From positions 405,964 to 469,963 of the forward strand of contig NW_006920411.1 in the NCBI RefSeq assembly GCF_000344685.1: 64,000 nucleotides of DNA, in the 5' to 3' direction. Each line of letters opens with the position of its first letter. Position 1 is the first letter of the stretch. The position numbers were made by a program, and so were the translations under genes. This document shows positions 54,470 to 64,000 of the stretch, piece by piece. The notes under the pieces are model-generated. The model had not been told where the DNA came from and searched no databases. It saw only the letters and a list, made by a program, of their open reading frames with translations. The DNA is from Gloeophyllum trabeum ATCC 11539. Taxonomy: Eukaryota; Basidiomycota; Agaricomycetes; Gloeophyllales; Gloeophyllaceae.

Positions 54470-55448
54470 TCATCTTCTCCTGTGAGGAGGGGGACTCCTT
54501 GACCGGCTCCTGCTCCTCCTACCCCTCCCTCGTCCCCGATACGCGGGCGGCGATTCCCCTCTCCTCGGCGGCGGCGGCCTCCTGTCCCTCGGCCCCTCGT
54601 ACTCCCTATCACGGTTCGCAAAGTCCCCACGACCGCCCCCTCTCCCGCCGCGCGCCGGCGGCCCATTCGACTCCCCACGCCAATGCCCGCCGCCCCGCCC
54701 CGCGCCCACCGGCGCCAACGACCCTCCCCACCCCGCATCGCCCCCTCTCCCCGCCCCGCCCGCGCCCTTCCACCCATTCGCTGCCGCCGCAGCAGCCGCC
54801 CCCGCACCCTTCACGGCCAACTCTCCTCCGGCCCCGGGTACCGTCACGTTCTTCGGCAATATCACCGCGACGCACATGTAGTCGCCGGGCACGAAGCGCA
54901 GCTCGTCGAGCGTGCGCTCCTCCTTCTCGCGGTCGCTCAACTCCGCGCGCGCGTCCTCCGTCAGGCGCGGCGCGGGGTGGTCGAGCGAGCCCGGCTCGCC
55001 GAGGATGTCGCGCGAGTACACGATGCCGAGGTCTTTCTGCGCGAAGCGCCCGCGCGAGGCGCTATCGGCGTAGACGGCGCGGAAGGAGTAGCGCGCCAGC
55101 GGGTGGCGGTATTCGGGCGTCTGCGGCGCGGTGTTGCGCAGCGTAGTCAGCACTTCGCCGAGCGTCGCGTCTTTCCTGCGCTCATACGTTCATTTCAATC
55201 CAGGCAAAGGAAGGAAAGGGTTTGGACGAACCAAGTGTAGATTTGCTGCTCGTCGGTCGTAGGGAGCGCGCCATCCTCGAACACATTCAGGCGGTGGAAG
55301 CTCCCGATTTTGATGAACGTCCGGATGAGAAACGGGGCGGTCTGACAAGCGCATGAGTCCTAGAACGCACCAACGAAGGGACAGACCTCAGGCTCACCTT
55401 CTCCCTGTCGACGATAGGTCTCCCAGCGGGCGTCACTGTGTCCTCCAT
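54470..55448 (-). CDS. SAP18: SAP18 with RG/RS-rich C-terminal tail
   Basis: Three exons: 55448-55398, 55341-55232 and 55175-54470. The protein begins MEDTVTPAGRPIVDREKTAP, continues FLIRTFIKIGSFHRLNVFED, DEQQIYTWKDATLGEVLTTL, RHPLARYSFRAVYAD, KDLGIVYSRDILG and LDELRFVPGDYMCVAVILP. These are the defining blocks of SAP18, a ubiquitin-fold subunit found in Sin3 histone deacetylase and in the ASAP/PSAP splicing complexes. After residue 170 comes an extension absent from short SAP18 proteins: Ala/Gly-rich, then RGGRGGGRGDF and RRSRSRSRSPPPHRRR. RS-type tails occur on splicing factors, so a role in RNA processing is plausible. Transcribed divergently from the AlkB-like gene 199 bases away. Confidence 0.92.
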
Positions 55449-55647
55449 TGGTACAGTAGCTTGCACAGAGGTGAAGCAGGGGAAATGCAAGGTGTGCTTT
55501 GCTTACGTAAGCTAATAGACCGATCTTGAAGGGGCTGCGGCACGTGCGTTTTGGCGTCTGCTCTCCTCTGCCAGCCATGCTCGGGGGTCGGGTCTTTTCC
55601 CAACCACCCTGGCTTCTTGCCACTTGGGTCTCTTCAGCCAGCTAAGT
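55449..55647. promoter_or_regulatory. Bidirectional region SAP18 / AlkB-like gene
   Basis: 199 bases between two divergent ATG codons. No TATA box seen. Confidence 0.45.
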
Positions 55648-56658
55648 ATGAGCTCTCGGTCTGGCGCGGTTTCATCGGTAGACGCGGGAAATGTCCTCAA
55701 ACGGAAGCTATCCGCGAGACACGATGGCGAAGATGCTCTGGAGCCGGGAACCGGGCCCAAGAAACGGACCATGAGCCTCGTCATCTCCATACCCGCAGAC
55801 GCCGACGTGAAGCTGAAGCAGGAGATCCACGAAATCCTGGGCAGCGGCGAACACGACCCCTCGTCGCCCACCCCTTCCATCTTCGCCGATCTCCCGCCGT
55901 TCGAGCAGGACGGCCTGGACGAAGGAGACTCGGCAGGCACCGACTCCGACTCCCTCTTCGACTCGTCTGACTCGGACGAAACCGCTGCATCGTCCAACAT
56001 CACTGCGACCACCGTAGGCCCCGCAAGCCGCACCGCGCCGCCCGTCCCGGGGCTCTTCTTCGACCCCACCCTCCTGCTCCCGCCCGACCTCGCCGCGGAC
56101 GTCTTCACGCAGTGCATGTCCACCTACTTCACGCACCCCTCCGTCAACCAAGCTATGCTATTCGCGCGCGCCGGCTCCTCCTCGCTCCCGCCGTTCCTCT
56201 CCTCCCTCCTCACGCACCTCGCCGCGCTCCTCCGCCCCGCGCTCCCGCCAAACACCCACGACCTCCTGTTCGCCGCGCGCGGCCGCGCACGGCAGGCGAT
56301 CGTGAATCTCTACCACCCCGGCGAGGGCATCACCCCGCACGTCGACCTGCTCGACCGCTTCGGGGACGCGATCGTCGGCGTGAGTCTGGGCAGCGGGTGC
56401 GTGATGGACTTCGCAAGGGCGGGGGATAGGGAGGAGAGGTACGCGGTTTATCTCCCGCCTAGGAGCACGATTGTGATGTGTGGGCCGGCGCGGTATGACT
56501 GGACGCATGGGATCGAGAAGCGGGGCGAGGATTTTGTGGAGGGGGATGGTGAGGGTGTGCCTGCGGAGGTGCTAAAGAGGGGGGTGAGGATCAGTGTGAC
56601 GTTTCGCTGGCTGCTGCCGGGCGCGGATGTTGTAGGATCGGAGACTGTGACGGAATAG
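55648..56658 (+). CDS. AlkB-like 2-oxoglutarate/Fe(II) dioxygenase
   Basis: Single exon of 336 residues from the ATG at 55648 (MSSRSGAVSSVDAGN). The N-terminal 125 residues are disordered with an acidic Ser/Asp stretch. The catalytic part has FFDPTLLLPPDLAADVF, RQAIVNLYHPGEGITPHVDL (H and D of the iron site), RFGDAIVGVSLGSGCVMDF, YAVYLPPRSTIVMCGPARYD, WTHGI (second His) and RGVRISVTFRWL (Arg for 2-oxoglutarate). The pattern is that of the ALKBH family; the spacing and the NLYHPGEGI block resemble ALKBH4/8-type members. Its substrate (nucleic acid or protein) cannot be told. A TTG-initiated extension upstream is not supported. Confidence 0.88.
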   Translation: MSSRSGAVSSVDAGNVLKRKLSARHDGEDALEPGTGPKKRTMSLVISIPADADVKLKQEIHEILGSGEHDPSSPTPSIFADLPPFEQDGLDEGDSAGTDSDSLFDSSDSDETAASSNITATTVGPASRTAPPVPGLFFDPTLLLPPDLAADVFTQCMSTYFTHPSVNQAMLFARAGSSSLPPFLSSLLTHLAALLRPALPPNTHDLLFAARGRARQAIVNLYHPGEGITPHVDLLDRFGDAIVGVSLGSGCVMDFARAGDREERYAVYLPPRSTIVMCGPARYDWTHGIEKRGEDFVEGDGEGVPAEVLKRGVRISVTFRWLLPGADVVGSETVTE

Positions 56659-56992
56659 CGTTATGAGGAACCTTGTTCATCGGGTGGTGTATTTGTGCTT
56701 CATTTGTGGTTGAGTCATGGGACTATTGTATCTGTTGGACTTGTCAGTTAATGTACACCGGGAATATATAGAGGGACTCACCATACATGAAATGCAGCCA
56801 GCTCATGATCCGTGAATGAAGCTTACCGCCATATCTCGAGCAGCTCAGCATAACACTTCATGCAGAGTGGGAGGGAAAATATGATATAGCCGACAACATC
56901 TAATAACGTACGAGAGCGTGCTGATACATCCTATACATTGCGCTTCACTGCTTCTCACCGCCTTGCATCCGCCTCTTGCACCCCCCGAGCTC
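56659..56992. other. Convergent spacer AlkB-like / NEDD8
   Basis: 334 bases between two converging stops; AT-richer and without coding signal. Confidence 0.55.
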
Positions 56993-57474
56993 TCATAGAC
57001 CCCCACGGAGGGCGAGGACCAAGTGCAGGACGGCGCCCGCGGTGATGTTAAAGTCCCGTGCCGTCTTGTCATCCGGCCTGGTCTCAAGTTGTCAGACATA
57101 CCGACACAGCGGAGTGGAAGATAGCTCACATCTGGCGCCCGCTAAAGATCAGTCGCTGCTGGGGCGGTGGCACGCCGGATTGCTCCTCGACTTTCTCTTT
57201 GATTCGGGTGATCTGTGCGGAGTGGCAGAGGGGAGATCAGGGAGTGAGTGGGCGATACGACGCGCTGGGCAACAGTGCGCACCTGATCATCTGGATCGAT
57301 GTCGAGCTCGATCTGTTACGAGCGAGTCAGGATGAAGCGTGGTTGGAAAGCAGAGGGTGCCGCTGTGACAATGGGCGCGTGCATACCTCTTTGCCCGTTA
57401 ATGTCTAAATGGCGGCATTAGCAAACACGACACGACAGGAGCAGAATGCCACAGACCTTGACTTTGATCAACAT
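56993..57474 (-). CDS. RUB1: NEDD8/Rub1 ubiquitin-like modifier
   Basis: Five exons, several tiny: 57474-57457 (18 bases), 57404-57387 (18), 57312-57283 (30), 57212-57130 and 57077-56993. Joined product: [20 protein letters not shown], then [40 protein letters not shown] and [17 protein letters not shown]; 77 residues. This is the 76-residue NEDD8/Rub1 fold plus one residue (Leu) after the diglycine, which must be cleaved before use. Ala at position 72 (LALRGG, where ubiquitin has LRLRGG) is the residue that distinguishes NEDD8 from ubiquitin. It is conjugated to cullins to activate SCF-type ubiquitin ligases. No single frame covers the gene, so it is easily missed. Confidence 0.93.
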
Positions 57475-58600
57475 GTCGGCCGACCTGGCGTGTCGTAAAA
57501 GTGAGCGTTGGTGGAAGAGGAAGGCAAGAGACTCGGACCGTCACAAAGGTCGGTGGCGTACAGATACCGATAAAGGCAACCTCGGCGATGTACGAGATCA
57601 TCGTTTATCTAGCCGCGAAAGGGCGATATCTGTGTTACATGTAAAACAGAACTATGGATGCAAGAAACTTTGAAAATTTGAATAATGTAGCTGTCCGACG
57701 CGTAGTTGCTTGGAATACTGAGTAGATGACCCTCTTTACAGTAAATTGTATTCATCCGAGGCCATACACACTCAAAACATTGACATGTCATCATCAGGAC
57801 ATTCTCGCTTTTCGCACGCTTTCTATTGTCGTGATGTTTATGTCCGAGTCAGGCTCGATGAAGGCTATCACTTCACATTCATCAGTCAGTACGTCGGTTC
57901 ATTCCGAATCGTTCTGAGCGGATTAGAGATTTCATCAAGATCTCATGCTCACCCTTTTGTACTTGTCCAGGTTGGTCAGTTGGTATGGTATTCTGCCAGT
58001 GCAATGCATATCACGACCCGCGACATGCAGTAGTGCCAGTGGTCTGAACGCTACGTGCTTACTCTGACTCGACTCTCGGCACATTAGCTCGCGAATATTG
58101 ATTCTTAGGCACCCGCGGAGCATCGCGCTCGCATACACTTTAGCCTGGCGTTGACAGAAATCCATACCGTGACGGCATCCGTCAGTGGTCAACTGTATAC
58201 GTATTGCATTGTCGGAGTCAAACCCCACACCCGGCCTGCGATGCAGTAGTAGAGCAGGTCTGCAGCCATCTCGACCTCCGCCATATCAGCACATCCCGCG
58301 TCATGTTCTCCCCCGGATTTTCTCCGTATAGGCTGGTACAATGGTCAAGAGGTCCCGGGCGCTCTTCCGCACCAACGTCTCCTGCTCCGCATTCCGCAGA
58401 ATTCTAGATTGCGGGCCCTCATCCGAGATCGGCGAGGATGAAAATGCTTCCGTTCTCACTTGCACTCGCCTGGCTTCTCTTGCCCAAAGCACGGTATGCT
58501 CCATCAAGCTCGTGCCAGCGTGCCAGACGTTTACTGGGTCATTGCAGGCCGCTTTAGCAGAATCCAGCTACTGCAGGTCCGCAAATATCCCCGTGACCAG
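57475..58600. other. Intergenic region upstream of the transporters
   Basis: No gene recognised. From about 58300 the sequence is similar to about 61430-61540 upstream of the second transporter (TCTCCGTATAGGCT, GGTCAAGAGGTCCC, CTGCTCCGCATTCCG and their partners), so the tandem duplication includes distal promoter sequence. Confidence 0.55.
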
Positions 58601-58800
58601 ATAAATAGCTTTAAGTCCCTTATGAAGCATATTTTCGCTCACGAGGGCCTTCAAGGGTATCTATCTGGAGTTTCCATGGGACAAGTGGTTCTTAGGACGC
58701 CTCTGTGCTTGTGCATTTGCGGTCCGGAACTTGAAATAAATTCGCAGCTGGACATTGGCGGGACCCTTCGCGCCTATCTCCCCTGTCTCTGAACGCGATT
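58601..58800 (+). promoter_or_regulatory. Conserved transporter promoter block, copy 1
   Basis: The stretch GCTCACGAGGGCCTTCAAGG, then CTATCTGGAGTTTCCATGGGA (split here) recurs at 61701-61770 and, in decayed form, at 47485-47545. Conservation beyond neighbouring sequence suggests regulatory function or recent copying. Confidence 0.55.
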
Positions 58801-61090
58801 ATGGTCGAGCAGATGAAAACCAAGGACGAAGTGGAACCGCCTCTCGTCACTCGTCTCGCCAAACAAGACAAGGTGCCATGGTACAGGAAACCAAACCTGC
58901 GCAGATTATACATTGTCATGTTGCCGACCTGTCTCGGCGTCGAGATGACGAGCGGGTAAGTAGTTCCATCCACCCTTCTGCGGATTTCTCTCTAAACTCG
59001 ACTCGAGTTTCGACTCTTCAATGATGAACGGCTTACAGGCCGTTGGTACATGGAATAACTGTAAGTCGTCACTGACGTCCGAGTCACTAGCGGCGGATAG
59101 ATTATAACCTACGCGTATAGTTTACAACCACCCGCGATCAACCATGCTGGGCCTCATGTCCGCGCTCTACTCGCTCGGCGCAGTCGCTGCGCTCCCCTTG
59201 ACTCCCTTCATCAGCGACAGACTCGGCCGGAGACGGTCTATCGTGTTCGGCAGCGTTTTCATGCTTATCGGAGCGATATTACAAACCGCCTCGCAGAATT
59301 GTGTGCATTTATTATTGACTAGATGGGCGATGAATCAAGCTAATCCAGTCGCGCAGTCGCCATGTTTGTCATCTCGCGCTTCATCCTCGGGTTCGGCATC
59401 CCCTTTGCCATCGTCGCCGCATCCTCTCTCGTGAACGGTGAGTGTCTTTGCTTGGTCATCACGCCCATTTGTTGAGACCCTCTCAGAAGTATCGCATCCC
59501 AAGGAAAGGGCGATCGTAAGCTCGCTCTTCAATTCGTGCTGGTTCATCGGTAAGTTGGCCCTGTGAACACCCACCGCCATTTCCTGACGTTGAACGGGCA
59601 GGCGCGATCGTCGCCGCGGGCGTCACACTCGGCACCTTCGCCATGCCGAACAACTGGGGTTGGCGCATCCCATCCGTCCTGCAGACCATCCCCAGCATCC
59701 TGCAGATCGCCTTCATGTGCTTCCTCCCCGAGTCGCCAAGGTGGCTCGTATCCAAGGGCAGGCACGCCGAGGCCCTCGCGATCTTGGTGAAGTACCACGC
59801 CGAGGGCGATGCGGACTCGGAGTTCGTGAAGGCCGAGTTTGCGGAGATTGAGAAGACGCTGGAAATGGAGGCGGAAGTGGAGAAGAGGAGCTGGATGGAG
59901 ATGGTCGCGACGCCCGGCATGCGGCGGCGTCTGCTCGTGGGCTCGTTCCTCGGGCTGGCGACGCAGTGGAGCGGGAATGGCTTGACTTCGTCGGTGTCTC
60001 CCTACCGTCCCGGAGGCGCGTGTGATACTGACTTGAAGGTGGTCATGATGGTGCAGGTATTTTCTCGCGCAGATATTGAACAATGTCGGCATCACGGATA
60101 ACCGCACCAAGAACCTGATCAACCTGGCGATGACCTGCTGGAGCTTCATCAACGGCACCATTATCGCGCTTACGATGCCGCGGTTCAAGCGCCGCACGAG
60201 CTATTTGGTAAGTCTGAATATTCCCCAGGGGTGTGTGGGAGGCTGTGGCCTGACGGAATGTTCTGGTAGATATGCACCATATCGCTCCTTTCGATATTCA
60301 CCGGTTGGACCATTGCGAGTGCGAGATATGCTATGACTAGTGACCAGGCGTCATCCACAGCCGTCATTGCGTAAGTATTGTTTGCATCGCGGTATTGTCA
60401 CTCCTGCTGTGGCTGATCATAGACATACAGGTTCATTTTCCTGTATAGCCCTGCTTACAACATCGGCTACAACGCTCTCTCTTACAGTGAGTGATATTTT
60501 GCATTGCCAAGTGGTCAGCACGTAACACCCACACCCTTCAGCATTCCTCGTCGAGTTGTTCCCGTACCACGTCCGCTCGAAGGGACTCACGATATTCCAG
60601 TGGTGGAGCCGGGTGGCGACGTTCTTCAACCAGTTTGTCAACCCCATCGGTGTCGCGAACGCCGGTACGTCCCACAGCAAGAGTCTAGGCAGCTTGTGGC
60701 CCTTGTTGCTGACAGTCCATTGATGCATCAAGGATGGAAGTATTACATCAGGTCTGTCTTTCGTGCATCCATGACCAAATGAGTGAGTCTCAAGCTGTGG
60801 ACTGCAGTTACTGCGTCTGGCTTGTTTTCGAAGTAATATTCGTGTACTTCCTGTTCCCGGAAACTGCCAACCGGTCCTTGGAGGAGCTTGCGTTCCGTGC
60901 GTCTCTTGGATCTTTGTCTTCAAGTTGCCCTGTATTGATTGACTGGCTGCTTGCCTTTGTAGTATATGAGGGCGATCAGATGCGGCTGGAGCAGGAGAAA
61001 CGGGTTGAACATGAGATCAACGATGTGCGGGCCGAGGGACACTCAGATACGCCGTCGGACGGCGAAAACGACGCGAAGGCCCTCATGTGA
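58801..61090 (+). CDS. MFS sugar transporter, tandem copy 1
   Basis: Plasma-membrane sugar:H+ symporter family (lactose-permease/hexose-transporter branch). Begins MVEQMKTKDEVEPPLVTRLA; exons join to LYIVMLPTCLGVEMTSG, FDSSMMNGLQAVGTWNN, LGLMSALYSLGAVAALPLTP, ISDRLGRRRSIVFGSVFMLI (the D-R-x-G-R-R-R loop motif), MFVISRFILGFGIPFAIVAA, NNWGWRIPSVLQTIPSILQI, CFLPESPRWLVSKGR (PESPRWL motif), NGLTSYFLAQILNNVGI, LFSIFTGWT-like helix, FLVELFPYHVRSKGLTIFQW, NQFVNPIG and VYFLFPETANRSLEELAF (PET motif). Twelve helices and all MFS signature motifs are present. About 12 exons. Intron before YFLAQ uses the donor GTCGGT. The second copy starts 0.8 kb downstream in the same orientation. Confidence 0.9.
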
Positions 61091-61700
61091 AGGTCGTTCG
61101 GGACGTCATGCTCTTCTACTTGGGGTGTTATTTTAGAGCTCGGTGGCGCCATTCCGCTCTTATGGTATTTGATACTTGGGGTAAGTCGAAGGGGTACGGA
61201 AGAAATGTACGCGCCAGAGGAACTGCGAGCGCTCAGCATGTAGGACGTGCTCCTAGCTCGCCGTAATGCGGAAGCAAAAGGTTTGTGCGACCAGCGCCCC
61301 CGACGCCGACCGGTCACAAGAGAATGTTGTTCAAATTAGCCCAGGCCCTCCTGTCTACCTCACGGCAACGCTTGAAGGGCTCTACTTTCTGTCTTCAGGC
61401 TCTGACTAGCTCAAGGTCACCCGCATTATGTTCTCTGTCCGGGCTTTCTCCGTGTAGGCTCGTGCGATGGTCAAGAGACCCCGGCGCCTCTTCCGCTTTA
61501 AAAGCATCTGCTGCTCGGCATTCCGATGCGATGTAGGCGTCGTGTTCGTCTGTGCTGTGCGTGCTTGCCTCTGCCGCTACCTCGCATGGTCTGCCTTCTG
61601 TTCCTGAACTTTACTGCCTCCTTGAATCAGGAATAGGTCGCATCTACTCCACCACAATATTTACCAAGCCCCGTGACTTTTTCTAAGTAACCTTGAAGGA
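61091..61700. other. Spacer between tandem transporters
   Basis: Copy 1 3' UTR, then sequence related to that before copy 1 (see 57475-58600). Confidence 0.5.
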
Positions 61701-61891
61701 TCTCGTGAAACGGTGCCTTGCTCACGAGGGCCTTCAAGGTTGGCTATCTGGGGTATTCATGGGATAAGTGGCACTTGGAATGTTGTTCTACTTATGTATG
61801 CGGTTCCGGAAGGCAAAGACCCGCTTTATATATTCAACATAACCTGGGAGGGATCCCGTTTGCCCACTCTATGCCCTTCCTGACGGAAAGC
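61701..61891 (+). promoter_or_regulatory. Conserved transporter promoter block, copy 2
   Basis: GCTCACGAGGGCCTTCAAGG and CTATCTGGGGTATTCATGGGA (split) lie 120-170 bases before the ATG, as in copy 1. A TATA-like TTTATATATTC is at about 61824. Confidence 0.55.
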
Positions 61892-64000
61892 ATGCTTCAT
61901 GAAATGAAAGTGAACGATGGTTCGGCCGTCCCTCTGGTCACCCGTTTGGCCAAGCAAGACAAGGTGCCGTGGTACGAGAAACCGAACCTGAGGCGGCTAT
62001 ATTTCGTTTTGTTTCCGACATGTCTAGGCGTCGAAATGACCAGCGGGTATGTATATCCTCCTTCGAAGTTGCTTACCTGTGTAAAATCGCTCCAAGCTTC
62101 GACTCGTCCATGATGAATGGTTTGCAAGCAGTCGGCACATGGAATAACTGTAAGTCTAATGCAGCGTCAGAGCTCATTATAGCTCAAACGCCTTTGCACA
62201 GTTTATAACCATCCGCGGTCTACCATGCTTGGGCTCATGTCCGCCCTGTACTCCCTTGGTGCAGTGGCGGCACTTCCGTTCACCCCTACCATCAGCGATA
62301 GATTGGGCAGAAGACGGTCTATCGTGTTTGGCAGCGTGTTTATGCTCATCGGCGCTATATTGCAGACTGCCTCCCAAAATTGTAGGAATGAAGTGAGGCT
62401 TATAGACTGATCTGACCTGGTTTGCAGTCGCCATGTTCGTCATCTCTCGCTTTGTTCTGGGGTTCGGGATACCCTTCGCTATCGTGGCCGCTTCGTCTCT
62501 GGTAAATGGTGAGCATTATGCAGAGGTATTTCAGACATCAGCGCATGCTGCGCCCAGAGCTGTCCCATCCGAAGGAAAGAGCGATTATCAGTTCGCTTTT
62601 CAATTCATGCTGGTCTATAGGTAAGCCAAGCTTTCAGGCTCTCGTAAGGAATATGCTCAGGGGGCGCGGTCGCTAGGCGCCATTGTCGCTGCAGGGGTCA
62701 CTTTGGGAACATTCGCAATGCAGACCAACTGGGGCTGGCGCATCCCCTCCGTTCTCCAGACCATCCCTAGCATCCTGCAAATTGTATTCATGTATTTCCT
62801 CCCGGAGTCGCCACGATGGCTGGTATCGAAGGGCCGGAGTGCGGAGGCCCTGGCAATACTGACTAAGTACCACGCTGAGGGGGACGTCCACTCAGAGTTT
62901 GTGAAGGCCGAGTTTGCGGAGATCGAGAAGACGCTGGAGCTCGAGATGGAGGTGGCGAAGCGCAGCTGGCTGGAGATGGTCGCGACGAGCGGGATGCGGC
63001 GACGCGTGCTGGTCGCGTCGTTCTTGGGCCTCGCGACGCAGTGGAGCGGGAATGGCCTCACTTCGTTCAGTGTCTCATTGATGCGCTTATATCCTAGGTA
63101 TTCTGATACCAGGATTGTGCTGCAGATATTTCCTGGCGCAGATATTGAATAACGTCGGCATCACGGACAATCGGACGAAGAACCTCATCAACTTGGGTCA
63201 GACGGCTTGGAGCTTCGTCAACAGCACCCTCATCGCTCTTACGATGCCCCGGTTCAAACGCCGGGTGAGCTATATGGTATGATTCGACAAACACCAGTGG
63301 CTCGAATTGTTACTCAAACGTCTTCGAAGATATGCACCATATCTTTGCTCTCGATCTTCACCGGATGGACGATTGCGAGTGCCAGATACGCCATGACTGG
63401 TGATAAGGTCTCGTCCACCGCCGTGATAGTGTGAGTACTGAAGACCACTTCACATCGTTGGTTCCGTTCTCCATAACTCGTCGGCCTACAGGTTCATCTT
63501 TCTGTATAGCCCGGCTTACAACATTGGCTATAACGCTCTCTCGTATAGTGCGTGATATCATTGGCCGACGAGTTCCTTCAGAACTGAGACGTGCCTTTCT
63601 AGCGTTCTTGGTTGAGCTCTTCCCGTATCATGTCCGTTCTAAGGGACTCACCGTCTTCCAATGGTGGGGCCGAGTGGCGACTTTCTTCAACCAGTTCGTG
63701 AATCCCATAGGTATCGCGAACGCAGGTGCGTCTTTCCACAGCACCTCCATTTTCTCGTGACTCATTGGCTGAGAAGGTTGGAAATACTACATCAGGTTTG
63801 CGTTGTTTCTTATCTGTCATGCAGCCGAGGTCTCACGTCTCGTAGTTACTGCGTCTTCCTCCTCTTCGAAGTCATATTCGTGTATTTCCTATTTCCTGAG
63901 ACTGCAAATCGCTCTCTGGAAGAACTCGCGTTCTGTACGTTTGCCAGCGCCCTATGCACCTCTCGCCATCGTCTAGCGCTCACGTTGTGTTGCCACCAGT
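61892..64000 (+). CDS. MFS sugar transporter, tandem copy 2 (3' end outside window)
   Basis: Begins MLHEMKVNDGSAVPLVTRLA; the two-Met pattern aligns with the start of copy 1. Reads KPNLRRLYFVLFPTCLGVEM, FDSSMMNGLQAVGTWNN, ISDRLGRRRSIVFGSVFMLI, MFVISRFVLGFGIPFAIVAA, TNWGWRIPSVLQTIPSILQI, YFLPESPRWLVSKGR, NGLTSYFLAQILNNVGI, NLINLGQTAWSFVNSTLIAL, ICTISLLSIFTGWTIASARY, FIFLYSPAYNIGYNALSY, FLVELFPYHVRSKGLTVFQW and VYFLFPETANRSLEELAF, and then leaves the window in the penultimate intron. Exon structure is the same as in copy 1 and protein identity is high, so this is a recent tandem duplication. Upstream in-frame ATGs at 61718 and 61871 are not matched by copy 1. Confidence 0.9.

Noticed and set aside
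1..64000. CRISPR arrays or prokaryotic-type operons
   Set aside because: No regularly spaced short repeats with unique spacers were seen, and gene structure is plainly eukaryotic.

Overview
This window is nuclear DNA from a filamentous basidiomycete, most likely an agaricomycete. The evidence is dense protein-coding genes cut by many introns of about 50-70 bases with GT...AG ends and CTGAC/CTAAC-like branch sites, a DUF6593-type protein, multi-pass membrane proteins of kinds expanded in mushrooms, and Helitron, LTR-like and MITE repeats. Most genes were rebuilt by joining short exons by hand, checking phase at each splice; several exons carry no ATG and some are under 20 bases.

Left arm (1-27.5 kb) is a conserved housekeeping block: RRP43 exosome subunit (-), aspartate-semialdehyde dehydrogenase (-), EMC6 (+), a DUF6593 protein (+), a TTC27/Emw1-like TPR protein (-), a large Boi/Pob1-type SH3-SAM-PH-CH polarity protein (-), the HAM1 inosine triphosphatase (+), two tandem hotdog thioesterases (-), an unrecognised W-rich conserved protein (-), a Cys-rich AT-hook protein (+), phospholipid:diacylglycerol acyltransferase (+) and an Atg22-type vacuolar effluxer (-). 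Several neighbours are divergent with 150-300 bases between starts, so they probably share promoters.

The middle (27.5-40.7 kb) holds no intact gene. It is a repeat island: two TA-flanked MITEs (one with its empty site preserved in a related copy), a long-TIR element, three LTR-like copies, a fragment of another LTR, a GGTTC/GGACC-rich repeat, and a decayed Helitron whose helicase end and 3' hairpin plus CTAG terminus are visible. A 419-base N gap is flanked by two identical 933-base copies, which looks like an assembly artefact or a very recent duplication.

Right arm (40.7-64 kb): a 7TM protein (-), mitochondrial D-lactate dehydrogenase (-), a third TA-flanked MITE, a relic of a sugar-transporter 5' end, a LARP7/Pof8-like RNA-binding protein (-), a NADAR-domain protein (-), a second 7TM gene (-), SAP18 with an RS/RG tail (-), an AlkB-like dioxygenase (+), NEDD8/Rub1 (-), and two tandem MFS sugar transporters (+), the second cut by the window end.

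I did not find a clearly new multi-gene system. The most useful observations are the MITE with its empty site, the Helitron terminus, the shared transporter promoter block with a detached relic, a probable 7-base exon, and the LARP7-like gene.
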